A stretch of 64,000 nt of DNA, taken from contig JBGVRH010000074.1 of assembly GCA_045128275.1 (NCBI GenBank), positions 62,001-126,000 of the forward strand. The letters run 5' to 3'. The translations under genes and the position numbers were made by a program. Source of the DNA: CAMEON01 sp045128275 (lineage in GTDB: Bacteria; Bacillota; Clostridia; Oscillospirales; CAG-272). Positions 37,065 to 46,955 of the stretch are shown here, piece after piece. The first letter of the stretch is position 1. Each line of letters opens with the position of its first letter. The notes under the pieces are model-generated. The model made no database searches, was not told the origin of the DNA, and worked only from the letters and a program-made list of their open reading frames with translations.

Positions 37065-38030
37065 ATGTATCGCATCGGTATCGACCTGGGCGGCACCAAC
37101 ATCGCCGCGGGTATCGTCAATGAGAAGTTTGAGATCGTCTGCAAGGCCAGCATCCCCACGGGTGCCGAGCGCTCCGCCGCCGAGATCACCGCCGACATGG
37201 CCGCCATCTGCCACACCGTCTGTGAGAAGGCCGGCATCGACCCCTCCGAGATCGAGTCGGTGGGTATCGCCTCCCCCGGTATCGCCAATCACGATGACGG
37301 CATCGTCGAGTACTGCTGCAACATTCCCTCTCTGAACCAGTGCAACGTCTGTGAGGCCGTTAAGGCGGGCTTCCCCGTAAAGCAGGTCTTCGTGGAGAAC
37401 GACGCCAACGCCGCCGCTTGGGGCGAGGCCATCGCGGGTGCCGCCAAGGGCACCTCCGATTCGGTCATGATCACCCTGGGCACCGGTGTGGGCGGCGGTA
37501 TCATCATTGGCGGCAAGGTCATCTCGGGCTTCAACTACGCCGGCGGCGAGCTGGGCCACATCGTCATCGAGGTGAACGGCGTTCCCTGCGGTTGCGGCCG
37601 TAAGGGCTGCTGGGAGGCCTACAGCTCGGCCACCGCGCTGATCCGCATGACCGCTGAGAAGCTGGCCGAATGCGAGGCACAGGGCCGCGAGACCATCATG
37701 GCCGACATGGTGGCCGCCGCAGGCAAGGTATCCGGCCGTACCGCCTTCGATGCCAAGAGAGCGGGCGACGAGGCAGGTGCTGAGGTGGTGGCCAAGTACG
37801 TCCACTATCTGGCTCAGGGCCTTTCCAACATCATCAACATCTTCCAGCCCGAGGTGCTGTCCATCGGCGGCGGCGTGTCCGGCGAGGGTGACTACCTCCT
37901 GGATATGCTCATTCCCCTCGTCCGCGCCGAGGTATATGGCCAGGGCATCGTTCCCGGTACCGACATCCGCATCGCCGCTCTGGGCAACGACGCGGGCATC
38001 ATCGGCGGTGCCGTGCTGGGTCTGAAGTAA
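37065..38030 (+). CDS. glcK: ROK-family glucokinase
   Basis: 321 residues. The ATP-binding IGIDLGGTNIAAGIV starts the protein. The ROK zinc-binding signature is PCGCGRKGCWEAY, with the His of GELGHIVIE, and the catalytic Asp is in ENDANAAA. No N-terminal helix-turn-helix is present, so it is a kinase, not a repressor. It would phosphorylate glucose released by the glycosidases of the window; other hexoses or N-acetylmannosamine cannot be excluded. It is monocistronic. Confidence 0.9.
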   Translation: MYRIGIDLGGTNIAAGIVNEKFEIVCKASIPTGAERSAAEITADMAAICHTVCEKAGIDPSEIESVGIASPGIANHDDGIVEYCCNIPSLNQCNVCEAVKAGFPVKQVFVENDANAAAWGEAIAGAAKGTSDSVMITLGTGVGGGIIIGGKVISGFNYAGGELGHIVIEVNGVPCGCGRKGCWEAYSSATALIRMTAEKLAECEAQGRETIMADMVAAAGKVSGRTAFDAKRAGDEAGAEVVAKYVHYLAQGLSNIINIFQPEVLSIGGGVSGEGDYLLDMLIPLVRAEVYGQGIVPGTDIRIAALGNDAGIIGGAVLGLK

Positions 38031-38093
38031 GATCCGAATAAGATCACGCGAAACAGTACCCATTTCCCAAGTTTTCCCGTCTATATGATCAGA

Positions 38094-38132
38094 ACAAGCC
38101 CGTGATCCCCTGTTTGCGGGCTTGTCGTTTTT
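38094..38132 (+). terminator. Terminator after glcK
   Basis: Arms ACAAGCCCG (38094-38102) and complement (38117-38125), a 14-base loop, then CGTTTTTT. It lies just before the ribosome site of the next gene. Confidence 0.8.
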
Positions 38133-38149
38133 CCAAAGGAGGCCTTCCC

Positions 38150-40318
38150 TTGATCGGTATGATCCCTTATTTCATCTGCTTCGTGGTGCTGGCGGTCATC
38201 TTCGTCCTCATTCCCCGTAAGCACGCCACCAAGCGAGTGGCGGTGACCCTCCTCGTCCTGTCCTTCCTGGGCGAGCTGTTCATCTGCAATTTCCATTCCT
38301 TCCATCTCCTGGGCGGCGGCTACGAGGTCGCGCCCATTGACCTGACCGCCGAGACCGTCAGCATATCGGGCGGTGAGAAGGATACCCCTCTGACCACCAA
38401 GGAGGGAGGCACTGTGACCGTCACGGTCACAGGCTTGAGTCAGCCCGTGGGCACCGCTCACGTCAAGCTGACCCTGTCGGAAAAGGCCAACTCCGCCACC
38501 GTCAAGATCTCGGCCAAGGACGTGACCCAGGCCGCCTCCTGGCGGTCAAACGTGGCCGACGGCACCGTGGTGAAGGGAGACGAGCGTTCCTCCTACATGG
38601 TCCTCGACCTGTCGGGGGACGTCAGCGACTTGAAATTCACCGTGTCCGCCCCCAAGGGTGCTACCGTCACGGTGGAGTCGGTGACTCTTAATGAAAAAGT
38701 GCCGCTCCGCTTCTCGGCCCTGCGGCTGGTGCTCTTCGTGCTGGGCTGCATGGCGGTCTACGCTCTGGTGACCTTCCCCTCCATGAAGAAGACCTTCGGG
38801 GAGAGTCCCGCTACCCTGAAAAACACCGCTCTCGCCCTGACCGCCGTGCTGGTGGTGGCCGCCATGGTCATGACCTGGGTCTCCATGTTCGATCAGACGG
38901 GAGCCGTCTCCACAGGCTGGCAGAACGAGCGGGGCAACCAGATCACCCAGGAGATCGTGGATGCCTTCTGCGCAGGGCAAGTCCACCTCCTGGACGAGCC
39001 CTCCAAGGAGCTTCTGGAGATGGAGAACCCCTACGACTGGAGCGCCCGCTCGGCCCTGGGGATCTCGGCCAAGTGGGATCACCTCCTCTTTGAGGGTAAA
39101 TACTACTCCTACTACGGCATCGCCCCCGTCCTGCTCCTGTACCTCCCTTACAACCTGCTCACGGGGTACTACTTCCCCGTAGCCGAGTCCATCCTCCTCT
39201 TCGGCGGGCTGGGCATCATCTTCCTGACCCTGCTGTTTTTGGAGTTCGCCAAGATGTTCGGCAAGAAGATCCCCAACAGCATGCTCCTCTCTACCCTGGT
39301 GATCCTCCAGCTCTCCTCGGGTGTCTGGTACAACTTCGTCTACGACAATTTCTACGAGATCGCCCAGTCCTCGGGCTTCCTATTCACCTGCGCGGGCTTC
39401 TTCTTCCTGCTCAAATCCCGCATCGTGGGGGAGGGTAAAATCAACCACCTCCATCTGACCCTGGCCACGGTCTGCCTCTCCTGGGCGGTGCTGTGCCGTC
39501 CTACCCTGGCCCTGTACTGCATCGTGGCCTGCATCTTCATCGTGTTCGGTCTGATCAAGCGGCGCGATGAGGTGAAGTCCTCCCGAAAGGGAGCGGATCC
39601 CACCAAGAAAACGCTGGGCGTTGCCACGGCCAAGTACCTGCTGGCCGCTCTGACTCCCTTCGTCCTCATCGGCGGCATCCAGGTGATCTACAACGTAGCC
39701 CGCTTCGGCAATCCCCTGGATTTCGGTATCCAGTATTCCCTGACCATCAACGATTTCACAAGATCGCAGTACCACACCGACTTCGTCATGATCGGTCTCT
39801 TCAATTTCCTGTTCGCCTTCCCCAAGATCCAACCCGAATTCCCCTACGTGGCCTCCAATTTCTCCACCCTCTCCACCAACGGCTACTACTACGTGGCCAA
39901 CCGCAACGCCATCGGCCTCCTCTGGCGGGCTCTGCCCTCCCTGGGCTACCTGGGCGTTGTCCCTGCGTGGAAGGCCCTCACCAAGAAGGAAAGGATCCAG
40001 GCTCTCTGCCTGCTGGTGCCCACCTGTGTCATCGCGCCCCTGGTCATCATCTTCTCCATCTGGGAGAGCGGCTACGGAGTGCGCTACTGCTGTGACTTCG
40101 CCTGGCAGTTCATCCTGGGCGGCGCGGCTGTCCTCTACCTCCTCTATGACCGCGTGGCCGAGGGACAGGGTAAGACCATCCTGCGGAATGCCTTCACCGT
40201 GGCCATGGTGCTGGGCGTGGTGGTCAATGGAGCCATGCTCTACGAGTATCTGACCAAGACGGGAGACCTGGCGGCCCACTATTTGCGGTTTGCCAAGATC
40301 TTTGATTTCTGGATGTGA
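38150..40318 (+). CDS. Large multi-spanning membrane protein, GT-C-like
   Basis: 722 residues from the chosen TTG, which stands seven bases after AAAGGAGG; an in-frame ATG lies three codons on. Two N-terminal helices flank an extracytoplasmic beta-rich domain (about residues 55-195). About ten further helices follow, with long loops such as WQNERGNQITQEIVDAF and FEGKYYSYYGIAPV. The layout is like polyprenol-phosphate-sugar-dependent (GT-C) transferases, but a defined DxD or DE motif is not certain. The downstream GtrB-like gene, which would make the lipid-linked sugar donor, supports this. Function is inference. Confidence 0.65.
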   Translation: MIGMIPYFICFVVLAVIFVLIPRKHATKRVAVTLLVLSFLGELFICNFHSFHLLGGGYEVAPIDLTAETVSISGGEKDTPLTTKEGGTVTVTVTGLSQPVGTAHVKLTLSEKANSATVKISAKDVTQAASWRSNVADGTVVKGDERSSYMVLDLSGDVSDLKFTVSAPKGATVTVESVTLNEKVPLRFSALRLVLFVLGCMAVYALVTFPSMKKTFGESPATLKNTALALTAVLVVAAMVMTWVSMFDQTGAVSTGWQNERGNQITQEIVDAFCAGQVHLLDEPSKELLEMENPYDWSARSALGISAKWDHLLFEGKYYSYYGIAPVLLLYLPYNLLTGYYFPVAESILLFGGLGIIFLTLLFLEFAKMFGKKIPNSMLLSTLVILQLSSGVWYNFVYDNFYEIAQSSGFLFTCAGFFFLLKSRIVGEGKINHLHLTLATVCLSWAVLCRPTLALYCIVACIFIVFGLIKRRDEVKSSRKGADPTKKTLGVATAKYLLAALTPFVLIGGIQVIYNVARFGNPLDFGIQYSLTINDFTRSQYHTDFVMIGLFNFLFAFPKIQPEFPYVASNFSTLSTNGYYYVANRNAIGLLWRALPSLGYLGVVPAWKALTKKERIQALCLLVPTCVIAPLVIIFSIWESGYGVRYCCDFAWQFILGGAAVLYLLYDRVAEGQGKTILRNAFTVAMVLGVVVNGAMLYEYLTKTGDLAAHYLRFAKIFDFWM

Positions 40319-40342
40319 TATTGAACCCCATGTAAACTTTTC

Positions 40343-40372
40343 GCCCCGCCGCCCGTCGGCGGGGCTCTTTTT
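40343..40372 (+). terminator. Strong terminator
   Basis: Nine-base perfect GC arms GCCCCGCCG (40343-40351) and complement (40357-40365), five-base loop, then TCTTTTT. Confidence 0.92.
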
Positions 40373-40383
40373 GGGTCTATCCC

Positions 40384-40412
40384 TTGACAGAACCGAAAAA
40401 ATCATATATAAT
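40384..40412 (+). promoter_or_regulatory. Consensus promoter of the GT2-secreted protein operon
   Basis: TTGACA (40384-40389), 17 bases, TATAAT (40407-40412). Confidence 0.9.
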
Positions 40413-40444
40413 AAGAGTATCTACAACCCTATAAGGAGTTTTCC

Positions 40445-41389
40445 ATGAAACTGTATCTGGTCATTCCCTGCTATAACGAGGAGGAGGTTCTGCCCGAGAC
40501 CTCCAAGCGTTTGAAAGAAAAATATACCGCTCTCATGAGCGCGGGCAAGATCGACGCCGACAGTAAGATCGTCTTCGTCAACGACGGCTCCAAGGACCGC
40601 ACCTGGGAGATGATCTGCGATCTGCACAAGGCCGACCCCGTTTTCCGCGGTGTCTGTCTCTCCCGCAACAAGGGGCATCAGAATGCCCTCATGGCGGGTC
40701 TTATGACGGTCAAGAGCGAGTGCGACGCCGCCATCTCCATGGACGCCGACCTCCAGGACGATATCAATGCCATCGACGAAATGGTAGACCGCTACCTGGA
40801 GGGCTATGAGGTAGTCTACGGTGTCCGCTCCTCCCGCAAGAAGGATACCTTCTTCAAGCGCACCACGGCGCAGGGATTCTACAAGGTCATGCGGGCCATG
40901 GGAGTGGAGACGGTCTACAACCACGCCGACTACCGCCTCATGAGCCGCCGCGCCCTGGAGGCTCTCTCGGAGTTCGAGGAGGTCAACCTCTTCCTGCGCG
41001 GCATCGTCCCTCTGGTGGGCTTCAAGTCCACCCAGGTCACCTATGAGCGCGGGGAACGCTTCGCGGGGGAATCCAAGTACCCTCTGAAGAAGATGCTGGC
41101 CTTCGCCACCGAGGGCATCACGTCCATGTCCGTGAGGCCCATCCGCCTCATCACCACCCTGGGCTTTCTGGTCTTCCTGTTCAGCCTCGGTGTACTGGTC
41201 TACTCCATCATCCGCAAGTTCACGGGCTATACCGTCCCCGGCTGGGCCTTCCTGGCCGTGTCCATCTGGGCTCTGGGCGGTGTCCAGCTTTTGGCCATCG
41301 GGGTCATCGGCGAGTACATCGGCAAGATCTACCTGGAGACCAAGCACAGACCCAAGTTCATCGTCGCGGAGTATCTGAACGACGATTGA
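40445..41389 (+). CDS. GtrB/DPM1-like polyprenyl-phosphate glycosyltransferase
   Basis: 314 residues. GT2 fold with VIPCYNEEEVLPET, VFVNDGSKDRTW and the metal-binding MDADLQDD; the C-terminal third has two membrane helices (about 232-255 and 270-292), as in GtrB and YfdH. It transfers a sugar from a nucleotide to undecaprenyl phosphate. The product could feed the GT-C-like protein upstream or surface polymer decoration. AAGGAG is present. The secreted protein at 41418 follows 28 bases later. Confidence 0.9.
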   Translation: MKLYLVIPCYNEEEVLPETSKRLKEKYTALMSAGKIDADSKIVFVNDGSKDRTWEMICDLHKADPVFRGVCLSRNKGHQNALMAGLMTVKSECDAAISMDADLQDDINAIDEMVDRYLEGYEVVYGVRSSRKKDTFFKRTTAQGFYKVMRAMGVETVYNHADYRLMSRRALEALSEFEEVNLFLRGIVPLVGFKSTQVTYERGERFAGESKYPLKKMLAFATEGITSMSVRPIRLITTLGFLVFLFSLGVLVYSIIRKFTGYTVPGWAFLAVSIWALGGVQLLAIGVIGEYIGKIYLETKHRPKFIVAEYLNDD

Positions 41390-41417
41390 TCCACCATTTT
41401 CAACAAGGAGCATCATT

Positions 41418-42869
41418 ATGAAAACCCGCACCATCAGTCTGCTTCTGGCTTCCGTTCTCCTCCTCTCCGCTCTGTTGACGGTCACGGTGATCCCCGCCGC
41501 CGCCGAGTCGGTGGAGATGACCCCCATGTACGGGGAGCAGTTCCGCCCCGACGGAGTCACCTTTGGCCGCGTCAGCTTCATCGTCCCCGGTAACGTCCAA
41601 GGCCTGACCAAGGACGCGTGGGACGGAAATATCGACCACAACACCGACCTCATCCTCCTCTCCTACAAAAAGGACGGGGAGCTGTTCGTGGGCAAGACCA
41701 TCCGCGAGATCAAGGCCCATCTGGGCGATCTGGCCCTGGTGCGCACCTGCTACACCTACGACAACAACCCCGACGGCACCATCCGCGCCAATCTGGTCTT
41801 CCACATGGACGACCACAGTAAGCTGAAGCCCGAGGATATCGTGGCGGTCACGGTCAAGGCGGGCTTTGTCTGGTGCGCGGGCTCTCCCGCGGGCATCACA
41901 GGGGAGCTGTCCCATCTGACTCTGGACCGCGACGTCTCCTTCCTCACCTCGGGTGAGGCGGGCATCACGGGTGTGCAGACCGGTAACATGGGCAGTGAGG
42001 GCACTTCGCTGAACATCCGCTTCGACCGCAAGGATACCGAGTCCCTGAAGGCCATCTCTGCCGTGGATCTCTGCCCCTCGGCCATCCCCGGCAAGACCCT
42101 GGGCGATCTCGTCACCATCGGCGGCGAGACCGTCACCGCGCTGGTCAAAAAGGGCAACGTGGCCCGCTTCAACTTCTACGGCAACACCCTGATCTTCCAC
42201 GTGGACGATCCCGCCTATCTGGCCAAGATCAAGAATGAACAGCTCGAGTTCGTCATCCTCCCCGGCTTCCGCTGGATGAACTGGCACCAAGACGACTGGG
42301 GCAACTGGGCAGGAACCAACAAGAACAACTACACCCCCGTGGAGGGTACGCTGGTGACTCACCCCATCGCCTTCTACCTCAACGAAAATGCCGAGGTCTG
42401 CGTCAAGACTGACGGCATTCGGATCAATGAGGGATACAAGGACACCTACTTTGTGGGTGAGCGCATCGACATGACCACCCTGCTCATCCGCATGGATCAG
42501 GGCAGTGAACCCATGCACATCCTGGAGGAGATGGTCAGCTACGACTTCTCCAAGGCAGGCACCGCCACCGTTACCGTCACGGTCAAGGGCATGACCGCCA
42601 CCTACACCGTCAAGGTGGTGGAGGATCCCAACACCGAGCCGCCTACCGAGCCCGAGACAGAGCCTGTCACCGAGCCCGAGACCGAAGCCCTTACCACCCC
42701 CGTGACCGAGGAGCCTACCGCCCCCGTGACCGAAGCCCCCACCGAGACCCCCACCGAGGGAGAGACCGCCCCTGCCGACAAGAAGGGCTGTGGCGCTACC
42801 CTCACCGCGCTGACTGCTGTGACCGTGATCCTGACCGCCGCCGCGGCGCTCAAGAAAAAGGAGGACTGA
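41418..42869 (+). CDS. Secreted surface protein with Ig-like domain and C-terminal anchor
   Basis: 483 residues. The signal peptide ends near residue 29 (VIPAAAES). Two related beta-rich domains follow (about 30-170 and 175-330), then an Ig-like Big_3-type domain (about 332-405; TYFVGERIDMTTLLI). A Thr/Glu/Pro linker of about 45 residues leads to a C-terminal KKGCGATLTALTAV membrane segment and a KKKED tail. This KGCG-type tail is common on surface proteins of gut Clostridia and looks like a sorting or anchoring signal. The ligand is unknown. The next gene starts three bases after the stop. Confidence 0.75.
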   Translation: MKTRTISLLLASVLLLSALLTVTVIPAAAESVEMTPMYGEQFRPDGVTFGRVSFIVPGNVQGLTKDAWDGNIDHNTDLILLSYKKDGELFVGKTIREIKAHLGDLALVRTCYTYDNNPDGTIRANLVFHMDDHSKLKPEDIVAVTVKAGFVWCAGSPAGITGELSHLTLDRDVSFLTSGEAGITGVQTGNMGSEGTSLNIRFDRKDTESLKAISAVDLCPSAIPGKTLGDLVTIGGETVTALVKKGNVARFNFYGNTLIFHVDDPAYLAKIKNEQLEFVILPGFRWMNWHQDDWGNWAGTNKNNYTPVEGTLVTHPIAFYLNENAEVCVKTDGIRINEGYKDTYFVGERIDMTTLLIRMDQGSEPMHILEEMVSYDFSKAGTATVTVTVKGMTATYTVKVVEDPNTEPPTEPETEPVTEPETEALTTPVTEEPTAPVTEAPTETPTEGETAPADKKGCGATLTALTAVTVILTAAAALKKKED

Positions 42870-42872
42870 ACA

Positions 42873-44879
42873 ATGAAGCATCTGACCAAAATTTTGACCC
42901 TGCTCCTCGCTTTTCTGATGGTCATGACGGTCATTTCTCCGCTGACCGCCTGTGACAAGACCCCCGAGCAGACCCCCGACACCACCGCCTTCGACACCGA
43001 TCCCGTGACCGATGCCCCCACCGAGCCGACCACCGAGACCCCTACCGAAGCCCCTACCGAGGGGGAGACCCAGCCTGAGACACCCCCCGAGCCCTCGGTG
43101 GAGCGAGTCCCCGATGACCGAAACCTCACCGCCGCCCAGTATTCGGTGCTGAACATCGCGGGCACCGACGATTTCGGCCGTGTCATCAACCCCGTGGACG
43201 GCAAGGTCAACGACGACCGCTACGTGGGTATGTTCTTCTTCCTGACCCTGGGTCAGCATTCCAACCACACCGGCATCTACGACATCAACAAGATCACCTT
43301 TGACTCCACCTACCACAAGGCCTTTACCGAGTTCGACACCTTCATCACCCCCGTGGGGTCGGCCCACTTCTGGGGCGAGCCTGTCTGGGGCTACTACCAC
43401 AGCTGTGATGCCTGGGTCATGCGCAAGCAGATCGAGATGCTCACCATGGCGGGGGTAGATTTCCTGGTGCTGGACACCTCCAACAACGTTCTCTACGAGA
43501 ACGTCACCAAGATCCTGTTCGATCTCCTGCTGGAGTATCAGGCCCAGGGCTGGGACGTGCCCAAGGTGGTCTACTACCTGGGCAAGCACGATCTGAACGC
43601 CGATATCGGAGTGTTTCGGCGTGTCCATGAGATCTTCTACTCGAGGGAGGCCTACAAGAGCCTGTGGTTCACCCCCAATGATCCCGAAAAGCCCATGATC
43701 GTGGCCCCCGACAACGTCATCGCGGCCTTTGCCAAGTCACAGAACAAGCAGGAGAAGGAATTTTCGTCCTTCTATGACTTCCGCGTGACCCAATGGCCCA
43801 CCGAGGATGTCCTCCATGAGAACGGCGCGCCCTGGATCGATTTCGTCTACCCCCAGCGCTCCCAGGACGGCTGGATCAACCTGGCCACCGCCCAGCACGT
43901 GACGGTCAATATGACGGATATCCGAGGCTCCCGCGGCCGTGGCTGGTCCCCCACAAGAGAGCTGCATGACGGCACATGGGCCGGTCGGAACGACCACGAC
44001 AACTGGCGCAAGGATCTCAACTTCCAGGCCCAGTGGGACACGGTTCTGAAGATGACCCATGAGCAGAGAGCCACCGATGCCCGCTTCGTCTTCCTGACAG
44101 GCTGGAACGAGTGGGTGGCCGAGAAGCTCCGCGCGGGTGACAAGAACTACTTCACCTGCGACACCTACTGCCCCGAGTATTCCCGCGACATCGAGCCCTC
44201 CCGCTCAAACGGCATGAAGGACTACTGCTACTTCATGACCATCATGAATATCCACAACGACAACTTCGCCCCCGCCGTCCACTACGAGTACCCCGCCGCC
44301 ACCCCCGATATCACCAAGGACGATACCGCTGTGTGGGCGACCTCCAAGGCTACCTACCGTGACTTCACAGGCGAGTGCGGCGACCGCAACTACAAGGCTA
44401 TGGGCGGTGATACCGTTTACACCGACACCACGGGAAGAAACGATATCGATACCGTCACCGTCCTGCGGGACAGTCAGTACCTCTACTTCCGCATCACCTG
44501 CGCCGAGGCCATCACCGAGCATCAGGCCGGGGATCACGGCTGGATGAACCTGTGGCTCAAGACCGCCGATGCCGAGGGCGACCTCATGGGCGGCTACGAG
44601 TTCGTGGTCAACTACGAGGTCAATGGAAACAAGAGTCAGATCCTGCGTTGCAAGTCCCTCACCGATATGCAGAGCGTGGGCGAGGCCGACGTGAACGTCT
44701 TCGGCAAGACCATGATCATCCGCATCCCCCTGAAGGCGCTGGGACTTTCCGAGAACCACTACCAGGTAGAATTCAAGGTCACCGACAACGTGCAGGATAT
44801 GGTAAACGATCCTCTGAACCTCTACTCCACCGGCGACGCCGCGCCCATCGGCTCGCTGAATTTCAGCTTTGGGTATTGA
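42873..44879 (+). CDS. Glycoside hydrolase-like lipoprotein (GH99/GH71-like barrel)
   Basis: 668 residues. The lipoprotein signal ends at Cys 27 (ISPLTAC), followed by a Thr/Pro/Glu linker of about 45 residues. Residues about 70-470 look like a TIM barrel of the GH99/GH71 or DUF5010 type (VWGYYHSCDAWVMRKQIEML, GVDFLVLDTSN, FLTGWNEWVAEK); the last block holds plausible acid residues. Residues about 490-668 resemble a CBM9/DOMON-like beta sandwich. The substrate is not known; GH99 relatives act on mannans or N-glycans. It is co-transcribed with the two genes upstream. Confidence 0.7.
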   Translation: MKHLTKILTLLLAFLMVMTVISPLTACDKTPEQTPDTTAFDTDPVTDAPTEPTTETPTEAPTEGETQPETPPEPSVERVPDDRNLTAAQYSVLNIAGTDDFGRVINPVDGKVNDDRYVGMFFFLTLGQHSNHTGIYDINKITFDSTYHKAFTEFDTFITPVGSAHFWGEPVWGYYHSCDAWVMRKQIEMLTMAGVDFLVLDTSNNVLYENVTKILFDLLLEYQAQGWDVPKVVYYLGKHDLNADIGVFRRVHEIFYSREAYKSLWFTPNDPEKPMIVAPDNVIAAFAKSQNKQEKEFSSFYDFRVTQWPTEDVLHENGAPWIDFVYPQRSQDGWINLATAQHVTVNMTDIRGSRGRGWSPTRELHDGTWAGRNDHDNWRKDLNFQAQWDTVLKMTHEQRATDARFVFLTGWNEWVAEKLRAGDKNYFTCDTYCPEYSRDIEPSRSNGMKDYCYFMTIMNIHNDNFAPAVHYEYPAATPDITKDDTAVWATSKATYRDFTGECGDRNYKAMGGDTVYTDTTGRNDIDTVTVLRDSQYLYFRITCAEAITEHQAGDHGWMNLWLKTADAEGDLMGGYEFVVNYEVNGNKSQILRCKSLTDMQSVGEADVNVFGKTMIIRIPLKALGLSENHYQVEFKVTDNVQDMVNDPLNLYSTGDAAPIGSLNFSFGY

Positions 44880-44899
44880 TCGATCCACATATGAAAAGG

Positions 44900-44938
44900 G
44901 CCTCCCCGTCCGATCCTGGACGGGGAGGCGTTGTTTTT
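44900..44938. terminator. Strong terminator between convergent genes
   Basis: Twelve-base perfect arms GCCTCCCCGTCC (44900-44911) and complement (44918-44929), then GTTGTTTTT. Confidence 0.92.
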
Positions 44939-44946
44939 GACTTGTC

Positions 44947-46716
44947 TTATTCTGCCTTCAGGATCACGGTCGCGCCGGCGGGCACGCCCTCGCTGTTGCA
45001 GAGGTTGATATCCACGCCGTAGACGTTGTCGGTGATGGCATTGTAGGCCAGACCCGAGATGCCGGTGTTGGACTCGATGGTGATCTGATTGGGAGCCGTG
45101 ATGGTGGCGGTCAGCTCGGCCTTGGGGTTGAGGGAGACATTCTTGCGGTAGACGTGGAAGCCCTTGACGGTGGTGCCGCCGTCGGTGGTCTTCAGGCCCT
45201 CGCCCACGTTCTCGTAGGTCAGAATGGCCTTCTTACCACCCGCCAGCAGCTCCATGCTCACCAGGATGGGGCCGTTGCCCTGCGCCATGGTCTTGCCGCC
45301 CTCTCCGTTTACGGCGGCGGCCAGGATCGCGGCGCGCTCCGACTGCTCGAACTTGCAGTTGGGGTGGAGGTTATTGAAGAAGGTATTGTCGCTCCACAAG
45401 TCGGTGGAGACGATCTGGTGGCTATTGGGGAGGATGCGCTGGATCTCGCCCATGGCGGCGCGGATCATACCCACATCCATGTAGTGCCAGTCACCCACGT
45501 GATTCGCAGGCTTCTGGTAGATGGTGGGGAACTCCACGTAGTACACGGGGAAATCCTTGTTGATGAGGTTATGGGTGCCTCTCATGTAGGTCATGAGGGC
45601 AGAGAAGTTCTCGGCGTACACGCGGGTGTTGGCCTGGAGGAGGTCGCTCTCACCCTGATACCAGATGAGACCGGCCAGGGCATAGCGCTCGAAGGGGTAC
45701 ATGTAGCAGTTGTAGAGGAAGCGGCCTGCGTCACCGTTGACGCCGGTGGTGACGTAGTAGCCCTTGTTGGCGTCGAAGCGGTCGGTTCCCTTCTCGGTGG
45801 CCACCTCGTTGCACATGAAGGCACCCAGAGGACGGCCGTTGCCGTCGATCTCGATGAGGCCGATGGGCACCTTACTGTCGGTGAGCTTCACGTAATTGTG
45901 GGCGAAGAGGTAGCCGATGGCGGTGAAGTTAGCAATATCAGCGTAGCTGTCGGCACGCTTCCAGGTAGAGCCCGACTTGACCTCCAGGCAGACCTCCTCG
46001 GTGCCCCACTTGGGGTAGCCTGCGGTCTGCATCTGGGAGTTGTAGTGGATGCGGATGGGGGCGTTGTAGTCCAGCACGTCCTTACCGCCCTTGTCGGGGG
46101 TATTGACATAAAGGTGATGGTTCTGGACGGTGTAGGCGCAGTTGGACTGACCCATGACCATGTAGACGTCACCAACCAGCACGTCCTTGAACTCATAGGA
46201 CACACCGTCGGCATAGATCTTCATAGTGTGACCCAGCTCAGCGGAGGCCTCCAGACGGGCGGTGAAAGTGATCTCCCACGCGCCGTTCTCAATGATGGCC
46301 TCGGCGAACATACCCTTGAACTCGCCCGTGACCTTCTTGCCATTCTGGGAGGCATCGGCCCAGCCCCAGACGCGGATGTGCTCGTTTCTCTGGACGACCA
46401 TATCGTTTGCAAAGACGTTGGACACGGTGAACTGGGTGGCGTGGGGCGCGTCCAGGGTCTCACCCACCATCACGTCCACGATGGGAGGCTCGGTCTCCTC
46501 GGGCTCGGTAGGAGCCTCGGTGGGAGCCTCGGTGGTCTCGGGCTCGGTGGGGGTATCAGTGGGAGCCTCGGTGGTCTCGGGCTCGGTGGGAGCGGCGGTG
46601 TCAGCCACGGTGGTGTCAGTGGTGGTGTCTCCGCTGTCGCAGGCGGTAAAGGCTACGCCCAGGGCGACGCAGAGGAGAACGGACAGGATGAACAGTCCGA
46701 TGCGGGTGAATTTCAT
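44947..46716 (-). CDS. Sialate O-acetylesterase lipoprotein
   Basis: 589 residues. The lipobox ends at Cys 26, then a long TEPETTEAPT-type linker to about residue 78. The SASA esterase domain carries MGQSN at 188-192 (nucleophile Ser 191) and WYQGESD at 352-358; the His partner lies toward LHPNCKFEQSERAAI. An N-terminal jelly-roll (about 90-175) is usual for the family. It removes O-acetyl groups from sialic acids or other sugars outside the cell, exposing host glycans to glycosidases. It is monocistronic, with its own promoter at 46753-46781. Confidence 0.88.
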   Translation of the reverse strand: MKFTRIGLFILSVLLCVALGVAFTACDSGDTTTDTTVADTAAPTEPETTEAPTDTPTEPETTEAPTEAPTEPEETEPPIVDVMVGETLDAPHATQFTVSNVFANDMVVQRNEHIRVWGWADASQNGKKVTGEFKGMFAEAIIENGAWEITFTARLEASAELGHTMKIYADGVSYEFKDVLVGDVYMVMGQSNCAYTVQNHHLYVNTPDKGGKDVLDYNAPIRIHYNSQMQTAGYPKWGTEEVCLEVKSGSTWKRADSYADIANFTAIGYLFAHNYVKLTDSKVPIGLIEIDGNGRPLGAFMCNEVATEKGTDRFDANKGYYVTTGVNGDAGRFLYNCYMYPFERYALAGLIWYQGESDLLQANTRVYAENFSALMTYMRGTHNLINKDFPVYYVEFPTIYQKPANHVGDWHYMDVGMIRAAMGEIQRILPNSHQIVSTDLWSDNTFFNNLHPNCKFEQSERAAILAAAVNGEGGKTMAQGNGPILVSMELLAGGKKAILTYENVGEGLKTTDGGTTVKGFHVYRKNVSLNPKAELTATITAPNQITIESNTGISGLAYNAITDNVYGVDINLCNSEGVPAGATVILKAE

Positions 46717-46752
46717 GACTCTCTCCTTTCAAGAGGGAAATTTATCTTTTAT

Positions 46753-46781
46753 AGTATAACACGGGCAGAGGAATTTTGCAA
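46753..46781 (-). promoter_or_regulatory. Promoter of the sialate esterase gene
   Basis: On the minus strand: TTGCAA (46776-46781), 17 bases, TATACT (46753-46758). Confidence 0.72.
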
Positions 46782-46932
46782 GCCGACATTTCGCCCAAAA
46801 CCCCCGCCTCCGTTTTGTGCAACCTTCCAAACTTCCAAAAACCTACCCAAACCCATTGAAAATCCCCGCGAAATGCGGTAAAATGGTGGTAAGATCCGCA
46901 TCTGCGGGCGCATTTGCGGGTAAAATTCGGTC

Positions 46933-46938
46933 TATAAT
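46933..46938 (+). promoter_or_regulatory. -10 box upstream of the oxidoreductase operon
   Basis: TATAAT just before the ribosome site of the gene at 46956. No good -35 box stands at 17 bases; the upstream stretch has repeated GCGGG-type words that could bind an activator. Confidence 0.5.
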
Positions 46939-46955
46939 AAAAGGAGAATCATCCT

